Shown: positions 8,950 through 18,785 of the stretch, piece by piece
Layout: every line of letters begins with the position of its first letter
Position numbering within the stretch: position 1 is the stretch's first letter
Assembly: GCF_000737575.1 (NCBI RefSeq)
Contig: NZ_CP006270.1
Span: forward strand, 2,359,163-2,423,162
DNA from: Synechococcus sp. KORDI-49
GTDB taxonomy: Bacteria > Cyanobacteriota > Cyanobacteriia > PCC-6307 > Cyanobiaceae
DNA: 64,000 nt
Direction of reading: 5' to 3'
Program-made: the position numbers and the translations under genes
Notes under the pieces: generated by a model
Told to the model about the DNA's origin: nothing
Databases searched by the model: none
Seen by the model: the letters and a program-made list of their open reading frames with translations, nothing else

Positions 8950-10440
8950 ATGCTGCTCTCTCTGCTGCTGCTGATCCCCTTCCTCGGTGCCCTGGCACTG
9001 ATCCTCTGGCCGGCGGATCCCCCGCCTGAGCGTCTGCGGATCGCCACCGTGGTGATCCTTGCCCTGCAGTGCCTGGTGAGCTTTGGCCTCCTGATTCCCT
9101 TCGATGCCTCGGAGGCCGGGCTGCAGATGGTGGAGCAGGCCCGCTGGGTGCATTCCATCGGCCTCGACTACGCCCTGGCCGTGGATGGTCTGTCGCTGCC
9201 GCTCGTGCTGATGAACGGCGTGCTGTGCCTGGTGGCGGCGGTGGCCTCCCGTTCGATTGAGAACCGCCCCCGCATCTACTTCGCCCTGCTTCTGATCATC
9301 AGTGGTGCCGTGAATGGTGCCTTCCTGGCCCAGAACCTGCTGCTGTTCTTCCTCTTCTATGAGCTTGAACTGATCCCTCTCTGGCTGTTGATCGCCATCT
9401 GGGGTGGATCGAACCGTGCCTACGCCGCCACCAAGTTCCTGATCGTCACCGCCGTGTCGGGGGTTCTGATCCTGGGGGCGTTCCTGGGCCTGGCCCTGGT
9501 CACCGGCACCATGGACTTCAGCCTGCGGCCGATCCTGGCTGGCGATCTGGGCATGACGGCCCAGCTGCTGCTGATGGGAGCGTTGCTGATCGGTTTCGGC
9601 ATCAAGATTCCGCTCTTTCCGTTCCACACCTGGCTGCCCGATGCCCACACGGAGGCCTCCACGCCGGTGTCCGTGCTGCTGGCGGGGGTGCTGCTGAAAC
9701 TGGGAACCTACGGATTGCTGCGCTTCTGCCTGGGTCTGTTCCCGGAGGCCTGGCAGGTGGCGGCCCCCTGGCTGGCGGCCTGGGCGGCGATCTCGGTGCT
9801 GTACGGGTCGCTGGCGGCGATCGCCCAGACCGACATGAAGCGGATGGTGGCCTACAGCTCTGTTGGCCACATGGGGTATGTGCTTCTGGCTGCGGCAGCG
9901 GCCACACCCCTGGGGTTGATGGGAGCTCTGTTCCAGATGGTCAGCCATGGCTTGATCTCGGGCGTGCTGTTCCTGCTGGTGGGGGTGGTGTATGCCCGCA
10001 CCGGAACCCGCGATCTCAATGTGCTGCGCGGTCTGCTCAATCCCCAGCGCGGCCTGCCGCTCACCGGTTCGCTGATGATCATCGGTGTGATGGCCAGCGC
10101 CGGCATCCCTGGCATGGCGGGCTTCATCTCTGAATTTCTGATCTTCCGAGGCAGCCTGCAGCCCTTCCCCGTTGCCACCTTGCTGTCGATGGTGGGCTCT
10201 GGACTCACGGCGGTGTATTTCCTGCTGCTGGTGAACCGTGCCTTCTTCGGACGTCTGGCGATCGCCCCCGGAGAGGTGACCAATCCCCGTATCCTCGATC
10301 CGGTTGCCCTGCGTGAGCAGGTGCCGGCGATCGCACTCAGCTTCGGTGTTCTCGTGCTGGGTCTCGCTCCGGAGCTGCTGGCGAACCTCAGTGAAGCGGC
10401 CACCACCGGCCTCAGTCAGCTCAGTGGAGGACTGTCATGA
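8950..10440 (+). CDS. ndhD4: NDH-1 subunit NdhD4 (constitutive CO2-uptake complex)
   Basis: NuoM/NdhD-type proton-channel subunit (496 aa) of the CO2-uptake NDH-1 complex. Conserved features are FYELELIPLWLLIAIWGG, GFGIKIPLFPFHTWLPDAH and MKRMVAYSSVGHMGYVLL. It starts 10 bp after ndhF4 and overlaps chpX by 4 bp (ATGA), so ndhF4-ndhD4-chpX is one translationally coupled unit. Confidence 0.94.
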   Translation: MLLSLLLLIPFLGALALILWPADPPPERLRIATVVILALQCLVSFGLLIPFDASEAGLQMVEQARWVHSIGLDYALAVDGLSLPLVLMNGVLCLVAAVASRSIENRPRIYFALLLIISGAVNGAFLAQNLLLFFLFYELELIPLWLLIAIWGGSNRAYAATKFLIVTAVSGVLILGAFLGLALVTGTMDFSLRPILAGDLGMTAQLLLMGALLIGFGIKIPLFPFHTWLPDAHTEASTPVSVLLAGVLLKLGTYGLLRFCLGLFPEAWQVAAPWLAAWAAISVLYGSLAAIAQTDMKRMVAYSSVGHMGYVLLAAAAATPLGLMGALFQMVSHGLISGVLFLLVGVVYARTGTRDLNVLRGLLNPQRGLPLTGSLMIIGVMASAGIPGMAGFISEFLIFRGSLQPFPVATLLSMVGSGLTAVYFLLLVNRAFFGRLAIAPGEVTNPRILDPVALREQVPAIALSFGVLVLGLAPELLANLSEAATTGLSQLSGGLS

Positions 10441-11576
10441 CCACCACCGCACCGTTGCCCGTCTCCGCTCCAACGCTTCCGGACCAGGAGGAACTGATCC
10501 GGCGTCTGCTCAGCGACACTCCCCTGCTCAAGGACACGCCCGATCATCTGCTGCAGGTGGTGAACGTTCTCGAGAGCTACGGGATCGTGCTGGATGCCTA
10601 CAGCAAGAACCTGGTCGACCAGGGGCAGAAGCAGCTGCTCAATCCCTTCCCGGTGTTCCGCTTCTTCCATGAGGGTTTCAACCTCAAGCGGCTCTGGGAT
10701 CATCTGCTGGGGGACCGGATCAATTTCGAGTACGCCGAGTACTGCCAGAAGGCGATGTTCTGGCACGGAACCGGAGGGTTGGATGCCTACCTCGACAGTG
10801 ACGCCTTCCGGGAGGCCTGCGATCGGATCATTGCGGCGAAGACCCGCCGTGACCCTCTGCTGGCCTTCACCAACAGCCTCTACCGGGGTTTCGCTCCGGA
10901 ATCGGTCCGTTCGCTCACCACGATCTACTGCCTCGGATTGTTCTGGCGGGTGATGAGCGATCTGTTCGTTGACCTGGCCCGTCGTTACCGCATCGGTGAG
11001 GTGGCCTGCGTCAACGACGTGGTGCATCACATCCGCGACGGCCTCGTGGCGGCAGCAGGCAGTCCGATCACCTACAAGGTGACCGTGGCCGGTGAGGAGT
11101 TCTGGGTGCTGCCTCCCGAGGCGGGCCTCACCTTCCTGGTGGATGTGGCGGTGCCTTACGTGGAGGCGGTGTTCTTCCGGGGTATGCCGTTCCTCGGCAC
11201 GGTCTCCTACAACGCCCAGGCTCGTCAGATTTCACCTGACATCAGCGATTTCAAGTACGGCGCTCTCTACGCCGATCCGATTCCGAGCATGGGGGCCGGT
11301 ATCCCGCCGAGCCTCTGCATGCAGGACATGTACCGGCATCTGCCGGAGGAGCTGAGCAGCTGGTACGACCATCACGGTCGCGCTCAGGTGGACGTGCACG
11401 TGCAGATCTGCATCAGCTTCCAGAAATCGATGTTCTGCGTCACCAACGGGGCGATCGCCGGCACCATGCCTCACCCGTTGGACACCCAGGATCCCGAGCA
11501 GCAGGCGGCCAACCGCGCCTATGCGGAGGCCTGGTCGGGTCGCTTGATGGGATGCCAGCGGGTGGCGCTCCTCTAG
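10437..11576 (+). CDS. chpX: CO2 hydration protein ChpX (CupB)
   Basis: Peripheral subunit (379 aa) that binds the NdhF4/NdhD4 arm and hydrates CO2 to bicarbonate with vectorial proton removal. Recognised from the conserved stretch PFPVFRFFHEGFN, from FWHGTGGLDAYLDSD and from its coupling to ndhD4 (ATGA overlap). It is a soluble protein with His- and Cys-containing patches; I cannot assign the metal ligands from sequence alone. It is 25 bp ahead of the Rubisco assembly factor. Confidence 0.94.
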   Translation: MTTTAPLPVSAPTLPDQEELIRRLLSDTPLLKDTPDHLLQVVNVLESYGIVLDAYSKNLVDQGQKQLLNPFPVFRFFHEGFNLKRLWDHLLGDRINFEYAEYCQKAMFWHGTGGLDAYLDSDAFREACDRIIAAKTRRDPLLAFTNSLYRGFAPESVRSLTTIYCLGLFWRVMSDLFVDLARRYRIGEVACVNDVVHHIRDGLVAAAGSPITYKVTVAGEEFWVLPPEAGLTFLVDVAVPYVEAVFFRGMPFLGTVSYNAQARQISPDISDFKYGALYADPIPSMGAGIPPSLCMQDMYRHLPEELSSWYDHHGRAQVDVHVQICISFQKSMFCVTNGAIAGTMPHPLDTQDPEQQAANRAYAEAWSGRLMGCQRVALL

Positions 11577-11601
11577 GTTTTCCCAAGGCCCAGTGGTGAC
11601 A

Positions 11602-11853
11602 ATGGATCAGTGGCAAGAACGCAAGCGGCCGGTCTGCCTGGAACGTCGTTTTGAGTTCGACAGCTACAGCGCCACCCGTGATTTCCTTGACCGGCTCGGG
11701 GAGCACAGTGAGGCCGCCCAGCGTTTTCCGGACATCAGCTTCGGGCGGACCTACGTGAACATCACCCTGCGGCCTGGTGATGAGGGCGATGACCCGCAGT
11801 TGAGTGAATCCGACCGGGCTTTCGCGGCCCAGATCGATGGTCTCCTCGGTTGA
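11602..11853 (+). CDS. Alpha-carboxysome Rubisco assembly factor acRAF (PCD-like)
   Basis: Small protein (83 aa from ATG 11602) of the pterin-4a-carbinolamine dehydratase-like fold. Such genes in cso operons encode acRAF, a chaperone for form IA Rubisco assembly rather than a pterin enzyme. Visible features are [20 protein letters not shown] at the start and [17 protein letters not shown] in the middle. Two in-frame GTG codons at 11593 and 11596 are alternative starts. Its 3' end overlaps the likely cbbX start by 17 bp. Confidence 0.85.
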   Translation: MDQWQERKRPVCLERRFEFDSYSATRDFLDRLGEHSEAAQRFPDISFGRTYVNITLRPGDEGDDPQLSESDRAFAAQIDGLLG

Positions 11854-12742
11854 TCTGGCGGCGGCCTACGCCGACTCCGGAGTCGCTGAGGTGCTCGAAC
11901 AGCTGGATCGGGAGCTGATCGGCCTGAAGCCGGTGAAAACACGCATCCGCGAGATCGCCGCCCTGCTTCTGGTGGACCAGGCACGCCAGCAGCTGGAGCT
12001 GCCCAGCACGGCGCCGAGCCTGCACATGTCCTTCACCGGACGCCCTGGTACCGGCAAGACCACCGTGGCGCAGCGGATGTCGCAGATCCTCCACCGCCTC
12101 GGCTATCTGCGAAAAGGTCATGTGGTCACCGCCACACGCGATGACCTGGTGGGCCAGTACGTGGGGCACACCGCCCCCAAGACCAAAGAGATGCTCAAGC
12201 GCGCCCAGGGGGGCGTGCTGTTCATCGATGAGGCGTATTACCTCTACAAGCCGGACAACGAACGGGATTACGGCGCCGAGGCGATTGAGATCCTGCTGCA
12301 GGAGATGGAGAGCCGCCGCAGTGATGTGGTGGTGATCTTCGCGGGCTACAAGGACCGGATGGAGACCTTCTACAGCTCCAACCCCGGGCTCTCCTCCCGG
12401 GTGGCCCACCACCTTGATTTCCCCGACTACAGCGACAGCGAACTTCTGGCGATCGCCGGACTGCTGTTGGAGGCCCAGCACTACCGCTTGAGCGCGGAGG
12501 CCAGTGAGGCGTTTGTGGAGTACGTCGCCCGTCGGCGGCAGCTGCCGTTTTTCGCCAACGCCCGGTCGATCAGGAATGCGATCGACCGGGCCCGGTTGCG
12601 GCAGGCCAACCGTCTGTTCGCCCGGATGGGAGAAGCGCTCACCCGGGACGATCTGATCACGCTGGAGGCTGCTGATATCCGCGCGAGCCGGGTGTTTCAG
12701 GGAGAGGTGGAGGGCCACCATCCCGAGGTGAGCGGTGCGTGA
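11837..12742 (+). CDS. cbbX: CbbX-type AAA+ Rubisco activase
   Basis: AAA+ ATPase (301 aa) that remodels inhibited Rubisco to release tight-binding sugar phosphates. Walker A is GRPGTGKT (residues 68-75) and Walker B VLFIDE (127-132). CbbX-like features include the pore region [15 protein letters not shown] and the stretch [20 protein letters not shown]. It is known as the activase of red-type Rubisco, yet here it ends an operon for green-type form IA Rubisco; this association recurs in alpha-cyanobacteria. The ATG at 11837 lies inside acRAF. The 3' end overlaps the opposing ClC gene by 86 bp. Confidence 0.9.
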   Translation: MVSSVDLAAAYADSGVAEVLEQLDRELIGLKPVKTRIREIAALLLVDQARQQLELPSTAPSLHMSFTGRPGTGKTTVAQRMSQILHRLGYLRKGHVVTATRDDLVGQYVGHTAPKTKEMLKRAQGGVLFIDEAYYLYKPDNERDYGAEAIEILLQEMESRRSDVVVIFAGYKDRMETFYSSNPGLSSRVAHHLDFPDYSDSELLAIAGLLLEAQHYRLSAEASEAFVEYVARRRQLPFFANARSIRNAIDRARLRQANRLFARMGEALTRDDLITLEAADIRASRVFQGEVEGHHPEVSGA

Positions 12743-13934
12743 TCAGCCAGGCCACGGCAACCCCGAGCAGAACGGCCGTGGCTCCATGGCCTTGCAGCAG
12801 CGCCACGCCGAGCAGGAGGGCCACCAGCGGTGAGCGCAGCACGGTGGCATACAAGGCTCCGGTGACGCCGCCGCACCAGCTGCCGAGGGAACCGATGCCT
12901 GGACTGAGTTCATGCAGTCCGGAGCCGACGGCACAGGCGATCAGAAACACAGGGAAAAAGATGCCGCCGCGCCAGCCCGTTTCCAGGCAGAGGCCCAGCA
13001 TCCCAAGCTTGATCAGGCCGGAAAGGATCAGCACCACTGCTTCGCTGGTGTTCATGCCCTCCAGCAACGGTTTCAGCTGATCTTCCCCAGCGAAGGGCAC
13101 CAGCGGCAGCCAGTGCATCCAGACGCCGAGCAGCAGTCCGGTCACCACCGGCCACCAGGGCCAGTGGGCCAACAACTGCCGCTGCTCCAGCCAGGTGCGC
13201 CAGTGCAGCAGCAGCCAGCCGAGGCCCCAGCCCGCCACGCCGGCCAGCAGACCGGCGCTCAGGCTGCCCAGGTCTTCCCCGAGGTTGCTGGGCCAGCTGT
13301 AAGGCAGTTGCCGCAGCGATCCGCCACTGACCTCCTCCATGCCGTGGAAGGCGGCGAAACCGGCGATTCCCCCGAGGGAGCCTGGGATCCAGCGATCGAT
13401 CAACGACCGTTGCCCGGATCCGCCGGCGCTGGATTTCGGCGTTCCGTCATGGACCACAGCCCCCCCCAGCAAGGGCAAGCCGAACATGCCGAGGCTGCCC
13501 GCCACCGTGGCCAGCTGGAGGTCTTGGTCCCGTCCCTTCCAGATGCGTTGGCTGATCAACGTGGCCAGCCGGGTCATCAACGCCTCCGGCCCCACGCTGC
13601 CGCCACCCACCAGGCTCAGACTTGCGCCCAGAATCGCGTGCCCGTCTCTGCGTCGGGGTGCGGTTTCCGGGTGGCGCAGCTCTTGGATGGTTTCGGGCAG
13701 TTCCGGCAGCAGGGTTGCCGGGCCGCGGCGATGGAGCAGTGCAAGCGCCACGCCGACGCCGCCGCAAACTCCCATCGACCAGAGCAGCGGGATCTGGCGT
13801 TCCAGACCCTCCTCCACCGGATCACCCCAGAGCATCCGGGTCAGCCAGGCGATCACGCCCATGGTCAGGGCGACGGCCGCACCGCTGATCGCGCCGGTGA
13901 GCAGAGCCATCAGGCGCAGTTGAAATCTGGTCAC
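12657..13934 (-). CDS. ClC-family chloride channel/transporter
   Basis: Integral membrane protein (425 aa, GTG start) of the ClC family, moving chloride or another anion. Features are many hydrophobic helices, the gating segment [14 protein letters not shown] (a GPE variant of the canonical GREGP, with the glutamate kept) and the filter segment GGIFFPVFL (GxFxP). The GTG overlaps the ferredoxin stop (GTGA). The C-terminal ~28 codons run antisense into cbbX. The position beside the carboxysome island invites thought of bicarbonate or counter-ion transport, but nothing in the sequence proves it. Confidence 0.85.
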   Translation of the reverse strand: MTRFQLRLMALLTGAISGAAVALTMGVIAWLTRMLWGDPVEEGLERQIPLLWSMGVCGGVGVALALLHRRGPATLLPELPETIQELRHPETAPRRRDGHAILGASLSLVGGGSVGPEALMTRLATLISQRIWKGRDQDLQLATVAGSLGMFGLPLLGGAVVHDGTPKSSAGGSGQRSLIDRWIPGSLGGIAGFAAFHGMEEVSGGSLRQLPYSWPSNLGEDLGSLSAGLLAGVAGWGLGWLLLHWRTWLEQRQLLAHWPWWPVVTGLLLGVWMHWLPLVPFAGEDQLKPLLEGMNTSEAVVLILSGLIKLGMLGLCLETGWRGGIFFPVFLIACAVGSGLHELSPGIGSLGSWCGGVTGALYATVLRSPLVALLLGVALLQGHGATAVLLGVAVAWLITHRSPRDGGPPPLPETPGSRGYQQPPA

Positions 13935-14176
13935 CAGTGGGGATCGGTGGCGAACTCCACCGTGAGTTCCCCGGATTTTGACGGCGGAACCGTGCTGATG
14001 CAGGCCCGCACCACCTTGCCGTTCACTTCGATCTCACAGGCTCCGCAACTGCCGCCGAGACACCCCGTGGGAATGCTGACGCCGGCGGTCGCGGCAGACG
14101 GCAGCCAGTCACTGCCCACGAGCACGTCAGTGACGTGTCCGTTCGGCCATGTGATGGTGATGCGTCGGTCCGTCAT
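13931..14176 (-). CDS. 2Fe-2S ferredoxin (plant type)
   Basis: Small electron carrier (81 aa). The cluster ligands are Cys39, Cys44, Cys47 and Cys59 (C-x4-C-x2-C-x11-C, around GCLGGSCGACEIEVNG). The last spacing is shorter than in photosynthetic PetF, as in minor ferredoxins. It lies 4 bp after cobQ and overlaps the ClC start, so it belongs to the minus-strand run cobQ-fdx-ClC. Its redox partner is unknown. Confidence 0.88.
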   Translation of the reverse strand: MTDRRITITWPNGHVTDVLVGSDWLPSAATAGVSIPTGCLGGSCGACEIEVNGKVVRACISTVPPSKSGELTVEFATDPHW

Positions 14177-14180
14177 CGAT

Positions 14181-15683
14181 TCATCCTTCTGCGTCGAGCA
14201 GAGGCGTCAGGTCCACATGCTGCTCGAAGGCATCGGCGAGTCGGTCGAGCAGCTGGTCACGGTGGTCACCGTGGTGGGGCCGATCCGTGGCCAGGGGCTC
14301 TAGTTGTCTGCGCTGGCGCAGCTGATTCAGCCAGTGACGTCGCCAGGGTCCGTTGTCGAGCAGTCCATGCAGATAGCTGCCGGTGATGCTTCCACCGCCC
14401 CTGGTGGGCGTCCACCAGCCCAGGCCGGCCTCGTCTGTCAGGGGCGCGAGTGAATCGGTGGCGCGGGTGCTGCCGTGATGCAGCTCGAAGCCGCTGATCG
14501 GGATCGGTTCCGGCCAGAGCGCCTGCACCTTGCGCTGGCGCAGGGCCTTCTCGCCTCCGAAACGCGTGATCAACGGCAGCAGCCCCAGTCCGGCCCAGGG
14601 GCCGGAACCCTCGCCCCCCTCCACTCCTTCGGGGTCGTCGAGCTGCTCTCCCAGCAGCTGCATTCCGCCACAGATGGCCAGCACCGATCCGCCCCGGGCG
14701 GCATAGCCCACCAGCTGCTTCGCCAGATCGCTGCTGCGCATGGCCTGCAGATCCCGCAGCGTCTGTTTGCTGCCGGGAAGAATCACCGCGTCCGGCGTGC
14801 CCAGCGCTTCCCCGGGCGCGACCCAGCGCAGCCGCACGCTGCTCTCCGCCTCCAGCGGATCCAGATCGGAGAAGTTGCTGATCGAGGGCAGCTTCAGCAC
14901 GGCGATCTCCAGATCGACCGGGCCCCTTGTCGGCCTCCGCTCCAGCAGATCGAGCGAGTCTTCAGGCGGAAACAGATCGTTCAGCCAGGGCATCACCCCC
15001 ACAACCGGAATGCCCGTGTGCTGCTCCAGCCAGCTGCGCCCTTGATCGAACAGTTCCCGCCGGCCTCGGAAGCGGTTGATCAGGATGCCTCGAATCAGCG
15101 GCCGTTCCACTGGACGCAGCAGAGCCAGGGTGCCCACGATCTGCGCGAACACACCGCCGCGTTCGATGTCGGCCACCAGCAGACAGTGGGCGCGCAGATA
15201 CTGGGCCAGGCGCAGGTTGGTGAGATCGCGCCGCTGCAGATTCACCTCCACCGGACTGCCGGCCCCTTCCAGCACCAGCCGTCCCTGTGGCCATCGCTGC
15301 TGCAGTTCCGTCAGTCCGCTGCGGATTGCCTGCCAGCCGGGACGGAACCAGTCCCGGTAGTAATGCTCGGCGCGGGCGGTGCCGACACTGCGGCCACCAT
15401 GGATCACCTCGCTGGTGCTGTCGCCCCGCGGCTTGAGCAGCACCGGGTTCATGGCGCAGCAGGGTTCCAGTTCCGCGGCCCAGGCCTGCATTGCCTGGGA
15501 GTAGGCCATCTCGCCTCCATCGGCGTCGACCCAGGCGTTGTTGCTCATGTTCTGCCCCTTGAAGGGCAGCGGTTGCTCACCGCGGCGCCGCAGCACCCGG
15601 CAGAGCGCGGCGGTCATCAGCGATTTGCCGGCGCCGCTGGAGGTGCCGAGCACCATCAGCGGCCGGGGGGAGCCGCTGCTCAT
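14181..15683 (-). CDS. cobQ: Cobyric acid synthase CobQ
   Basis: Glutamine-dependent amidotransferase (500 aa) that amidates four carboxylates of adenosyl-cobyrinate diamide in cobalamin (pseudocobalamin) synthesis. The N-terminal dethiobiotin-synthetase-like ATPase domain has the P-loop [12 protein letters not shown] and the stretch [11 protein letters not shown]. The C-terminal class I glutaminase domain has the nucleophile in [11 protein letters not shown] and the histidine in SYLHGLLDN. The length matches the family. The start codon overlaps the upstream gene's stop (ATGA). Confidence 0.95.
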   Translation of the reverse strand: MSSGSPRPLMVLGTSSGAGKSLMTAALCRVLRRRGEQPLPFKGQNMSNNAWVDADGGEMAYSQAMQAWAAELEPCCAMNPVLLKPRGDSTSEVIHGGRSVGTARAEHYYRDWFRPGWQAIRSGLTELQQRWPQGRLVLEGAGSPVEVNLQRRDLTNLRLAQYLRAHCLLVADIERGGVFAQIVGTLALLRPVERPLIRGILINRFRGRRELFDQGRSWLEQHTGIPVVGVMPWLNDLFPPEDSLDLLERRPTRGPVDLEIAVLKLPSISNFSDLDPLEAESSVRLRWVAPGEALGTPDAVILPGSKQTLRDLQAMRSSDLAKQLVGYAARGGSVLAICGGMQLLGEQLDDPEGVEGGEGSGPWAGLGLLPLITRFGGEKALRQRKVQALWPEPIPISGFELHHGSTRATDSLAPLTDEAGLGWWTPTRGGGSITGSYLHGLLDNGPWRRHWLNQLRQRRQLEPLATDRPHHGDHRDQLLDRLADAFEQHVDLTPLLDAEG

Positions 15684-16102
15684 GCCAGGGGCCAGCGCCG
15701 GCGCAGCGCCTGGCGCAGTCGCTCGCCGATGGAAGTGGCCCGATCGAGCTGATCGGGCTGTTCGTCGAGCAAATGACGACCGAGCGGTGTCAGCCGGAAC
15801 CGACTGGTCAGCCCCTGGCCATCCACCTCGCGCCGCAGCACGCCGACGGTGATCAGCCAGCGCAGATCATCCTCCAGTGCTTCGGCACTGCGGGGCCAGC
15901 GCTCTGTTTTGGCATAGCGGGATCGCTCATTCCAGATCGCGGCGGCATCCAGACCGCGCATCTGCAGCTCCCTGTACAGAGGCGCGCTGAACGGCAGGCA
16001 GCGCATCGAACGCATCGCCCGGGCATGGCTGCGTTGATCCAGCAGGTCGGTGGGAGGGTTGATGGCAGGGATCCCCGTCGCTGGCAGCCTACGGAGCAGC
16101 AA
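15680..16102 (-). CDS. Conserved cyanobacterial protein (Npun_F0494-like)
   Basis: Up to 140 aa, soluble, basic. The segment [20 protein letters not shown] followed by [11 protein letters not shown] resembles the small cyanobacterial Npun_F0494 family, whose function is unknown; the look is of a winged-helix-like fold. The first ~30 residues are not family-like, so the real start may be one of the internal Met codons (for example [13 protein letters not shown]). It is translationally coupled to cobQ and divergent from maf. Confidence 0.6.
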   Translation of the reverse strand: MLLRRLPATGIPAINPPTDLLDQRSHARAMRSMRCLPFSAPLYRELQMRGLDAAAIWNERSRYAKTERWPRSAEALEDDLRWLITVGVLRREVDGQGLTSRFRLTPLGRHLLDEQPDQLDRATSIGERLRQALRRRWPLA

Positions 16103-16117
16103 CGATCACCCGGTTTC

Positions 16118-16720
16118 ATGCTGCTGCTCGCCTCGGCATCCCCGGCCCGCCGCCGATTGCTCGAGCAGGCGGGCATTCCCCATCGCGTTCAGGTGAGCGG
16201 GGTTGATGAGAGCGGCATCCAGCATCCGGATCCATCGCAGCTGGTGCAGCTGCTGGCGCAGGCCAAGGCCAGTGCCGTGCGGGATCAGCTGGATCCCGCG
16301 GCACCGATCACAGCCGTGCTCGGCTGCGACTCGCTTCTGGTGTTCGACGGGGAGGTGTTCGGCAAGCCGGCGGATGCGGAGGAGGCCAGGGTTCGCTGGC
16401 GACGGATGGCCGGAGCTCGTGGTGAGCTGCTCACCGGTCACTGCCTGCTGCCCGGGCCCGCCGGATCCGGGCTCCCCCGGCTGGCCTGCATCGGCACGGG
16501 GGTGCTGTTCGCACCACTCAGTGAGGAGGAGATCGCCGCCTATGTGGCCAGCGGGGAACCGCTGCAATGCGCCGGTGGTTTCGCGCTGGAAGGCCGCGGC
16601 GGCCTGTGCATCGCCGCTCTGGACGGCTGCTATTCGAATGTGATCGGCCTCAGCCTGCCCTGGCTGCGCAGCGCGCTTGGCGCCGGCATGACCAAAATGA
16701 GCTCTGAAATTTCCGGCTGA
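16118..16720 (+). CDS. maf: Maf-family nucleoside triphosphate pyrophosphatase
   Basis: House-cleaning pyrophosphatase (200 aa) that hydrolyses non-canonical or excess dTTP/UTP-type nucleotides. The family start [19 protein letters not shown] is clear, followed by [17 protein letters not shown] with the catalytic Asp, and [12 protein letters not shown] near the C-terminus. The length is normal. It is divergent from the Npun_F0494-like gene with only 15 bp between the listed starts. Confidence 0.93.
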   Translation: MLLLASASPARRRLLEQAGIPHRVQVSGVDESGIQHPDPSQLVQLLAQAKASAVRDQLDPAAPITAVLGCDSLLVFDGEVFGKPADAEEARVRWRRMAGARGELLTGHCLLPGPAGSGLPRLACIGTGVLFAPLSEEEIAAYVASGEPLQCAGGFALEGRGGLCIAALDGCYSNVIGLSLPWLRSALGAGMTKMSSEISG

Positions 16721-16724
16721 ACCC

Positions 16725-18500
16725 TTGTCCGCCCTGGCGCGACGGTTGCATTCCTGGCTGGTGCCGCTGTTGCTGTCGGCCCTGCTGCTGCCCTGGCTGA
16801 GCGGTGGTTGGTCGCCGGCGGGCGGCACCACGCTGATGGATCTGGTGCCCCTCGGAGCTCCGAAGCCCTCGGCGGCGACGGGGGCTGATGCCAACACCAC
16901 CTTCGAGGGCAAGTTCGAGCTGGCCAAGGTGCGGATTCAGGGAATCCCGGTGATTTCGGTGGCCAGCCCGGTGACCATCGATGGCCGGCCGGTGATTCAT
17001 GCCTCCAGCCGGGCCAGCGTGATCGAGGGCAACCTGCGGGCTCTGTACGACCCCAACCAGATCTGCAGCTTCAGTGAGCGGGTGAGTGAATGGCTCCTGG
17101 ACCAGGTGCTGCGCGGAGATTCCAGGGTCTGTGCCGCGTTTCAGCGCTATGGCCTCGAACGCTCCGGAGCGCCGATCAGCCTCGAGGTGGTGCGGGAGAG
17201 CAATGGGTTGTATCAACTGGCGGCGCGGCTGCCCGGGCGGGTGAATCCGTTCCCGCTGCTCACCGTCACCAAGGCCGACGCGGAGATCAACGGCGCCCGG
17301 GAACTGGCGCTGGCTCAGGTGTGGCGTCGTCGGCTGGAAGATCGCATCAACTTTGCCCGGAAGGTGTCAGCGCCGGACCGGCTTGTCCGGCGCTGGCGTC
17401 TACTCCTGGTGCTGGAACTGCTGCTGGCTGGCCTCACCGCCGCCACGGTGTTCCTCTGGAACCGCATGCGCCAACGCATCGCCCGCTTGCAGCGGGAACT
17501 GCGGGAGCAGCGCAGAGCTGATCATCGGGTGGAGCTGCGTCTGCATGTGGAGCAGGCGCTGGCGATCGCGGTGCTGCTGCTGTTGATCTGTGAGGCGGTG
17601 CTGATGCTGGGGCTCGGCGTGATGGCCATTCCGGGTCAGGTGCCTCTCGGGATCGAACTGCTGTTGCAGCCCACCTATGCACTGGGCAAGTTTCTGGTGG
17701 TCACGGCGGTGACGCTGCTGCTGCGCGGTCTCACCACCTTTCTGCTCAGCCAGTGGGCGTTGGATGTGGATGTGGCCCAGCACGAGCTGGCCCGCCGCCA
17801 GCAGCGCTACCGCAGTCTGGTGCGGGTCTGCCACCGGCTGATCAATGTGCTCGGGGTTCTGGCGGTGGGTCTGTGGATCCTGCTGGATATTCCCGGTGTC
17901 CGTTCCACGTCCGTGTCGTTGGTGCTGGCCGGCGGCGCCTTGCTCGGCGCCCTGGCCCTGGTGTTTCAGGGACTGTTGCGCGATTTCACCGCCGGACTGG
18001 TGATGCTTCTGGAGGATCGCTACGCGATCGGCGACTGGATCGAAGTGGACGATCACGAGGGCGAGGTGATCGATGTGGGGCTGTTCAGCACCCAGGTGCG
18101 CTGCCTGGATCAACGGGTGCACATCCTCAACAACGCCCTGATTCAGCAACTGCGTAACCACACGAAGCTGCGCTCCGGAAGTCTGGTGACGTTGCTGATC
18201 TCCCATCGCCAGCAGGACCTCGAGACCGTGTTTGAGGTGCTGTCTGAGGAGATCGATGCGTTCAGGAGGGATCCGATCTGGTCAGCGCGCCTGATCGGGG
18301 AACCGGTGCTGCGGGGCGTCAAGCGCAGCACTGCCCTCGGAGTGCACATGCAGGTGCTGCTGATCACCCGGGTTGGCGAGCAGTGGGCTACCGAGCGGGA
18401 ATTCCAGCGCCGGGCACTGCAGGCGCTGCATCGCCGTGGGGTTCAGATCGCCGATGGTCTGGAACTCATGCCGTCACTCCCACCCGCTGATGTGCGCTGA
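16725..18500 (+). CDS. MscS-family mechanosensitive channel (large form)
   Basis: Membrane protein of up to 591 aa. A signal-like hydrophobic start is followed by a ~180-residue extracytoplasmic domain, several membrane helices and a C-terminal MscS core. The core helix and beta domain read LVLAGGALLGALALVFQGLL and YAIGDWIEVDDHEGEVIDVG. It likely acts as an osmotic release valve or a regulated small-ion channel. The start is uncertain: the listed one is TTG, 5 bp after maf. Confidence 0.85.
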   Translation: MSALARRLHSWLVPLLLSALLLPWLSGGWSPAGGTTLMDLVPLGAPKPSAATGADANTTFEGKFELAKVRIQGIPVISVASPVTIDGRPVIHASSRASVIEGNLRALYDPNQICSFSERVSEWLLDQVLRGDSRVCAAFQRYGLERSGAPISLEVVRESNGLYQLAARLPGRVNPFPLLTVTKADAEINGARELALAQVWRRRLEDRINFARKVSAPDRLVRRWRLLLVLELLLAGLTAATVFLWNRMRQRIARLQRELREQRRADHRVELRLHVEQALAIAVLLLLICEAVLMLGLGVMAIPGQVPLGIELLLQPTYALGKFLVVTAVTLLLRGLTTFLLSQWALDVDVAQHELARRQQRYRSLVRVCHRLINVLGVLAVGLWILLDIPGVRSTSVSLVLAGGALLGALALVFQGLLRDFTAGLVMLLEDRYAIGDWIEVDDHEGEVIDVGLFSTQVRCLDQRVHILNNALIQQLRNHTKLRSGSLVTLLISHRQQDLETVFEVLSEEIDAFRRDPIWSARLIGEPVLRGVKRSTALGVHMQVLLITRVGEQWATEREFQRRALQALHRRGVQIADGLELMPSLPPADVR

Positions 18501-18768
18501 TCTGCTGAGGGTGCTGGTCAGCCTGGTGGTGGCTGGGTTGATGGTGATCGGCTTCACGCGGTTGATCGCGGTTGAACTCGAGCCGGCGCATGCACTGCTG
18601 TACGCCGCCCTGGTGCTGGGTCTCTATGCCCTGCTGGGAGCCCTGCGTTATTCCTGGCGCTTGAACCGGTTCCTGAGGCTGAATGAACTGTCCGAGGCGG
18701 AGTATCAGTGGCTCCGTCACGGTCGACGCCGAAACGACACGGTCACGTCCAAGGGGGCGCGCCGCTGA
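18490..18768 (+). CDS. Small membrane protein of unknown function
   Basis: A 92-aa protein with two predicted membrane helices (LLRVLVSLVVAGLMVIGF and LLYAALVLGLYALLGAL) and a basic C-terminal tail ending RRNDTVTSKGARR. The ATG overlaps the end of the MscS gene by 11 bp, so it is probably co-translated with it. I do not recognise a family. Confidence 0.65.
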   Translation: MCADLLRVLVSLVVAGLMVIGFTRLIAVELEPAHALLYAALVLGLYALLGALRYSWRLNRFLRLNELSEAEYQWLRHGRRRNDTVTSKGARR

Positions 18769-18785
18769 ACCGGAGCTGCAATCAG

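Noticed and set aside
7113-9158. 681-codon minus-strand ORF across ndhF4
   Set aside because: His/Gln/Arg-rich antisense of hydrophobic coding sequence; ndhF4 is certain on the other strand.
13576-13620. Apparent loss of the ClC gating glutamate (GSVGP instead of GREGP)
   Set aside because: Aligning one step further gives GPE-A-L, a known GPE-type variant in which the gating glutamate is kept; only the following Gly-Pro differs.
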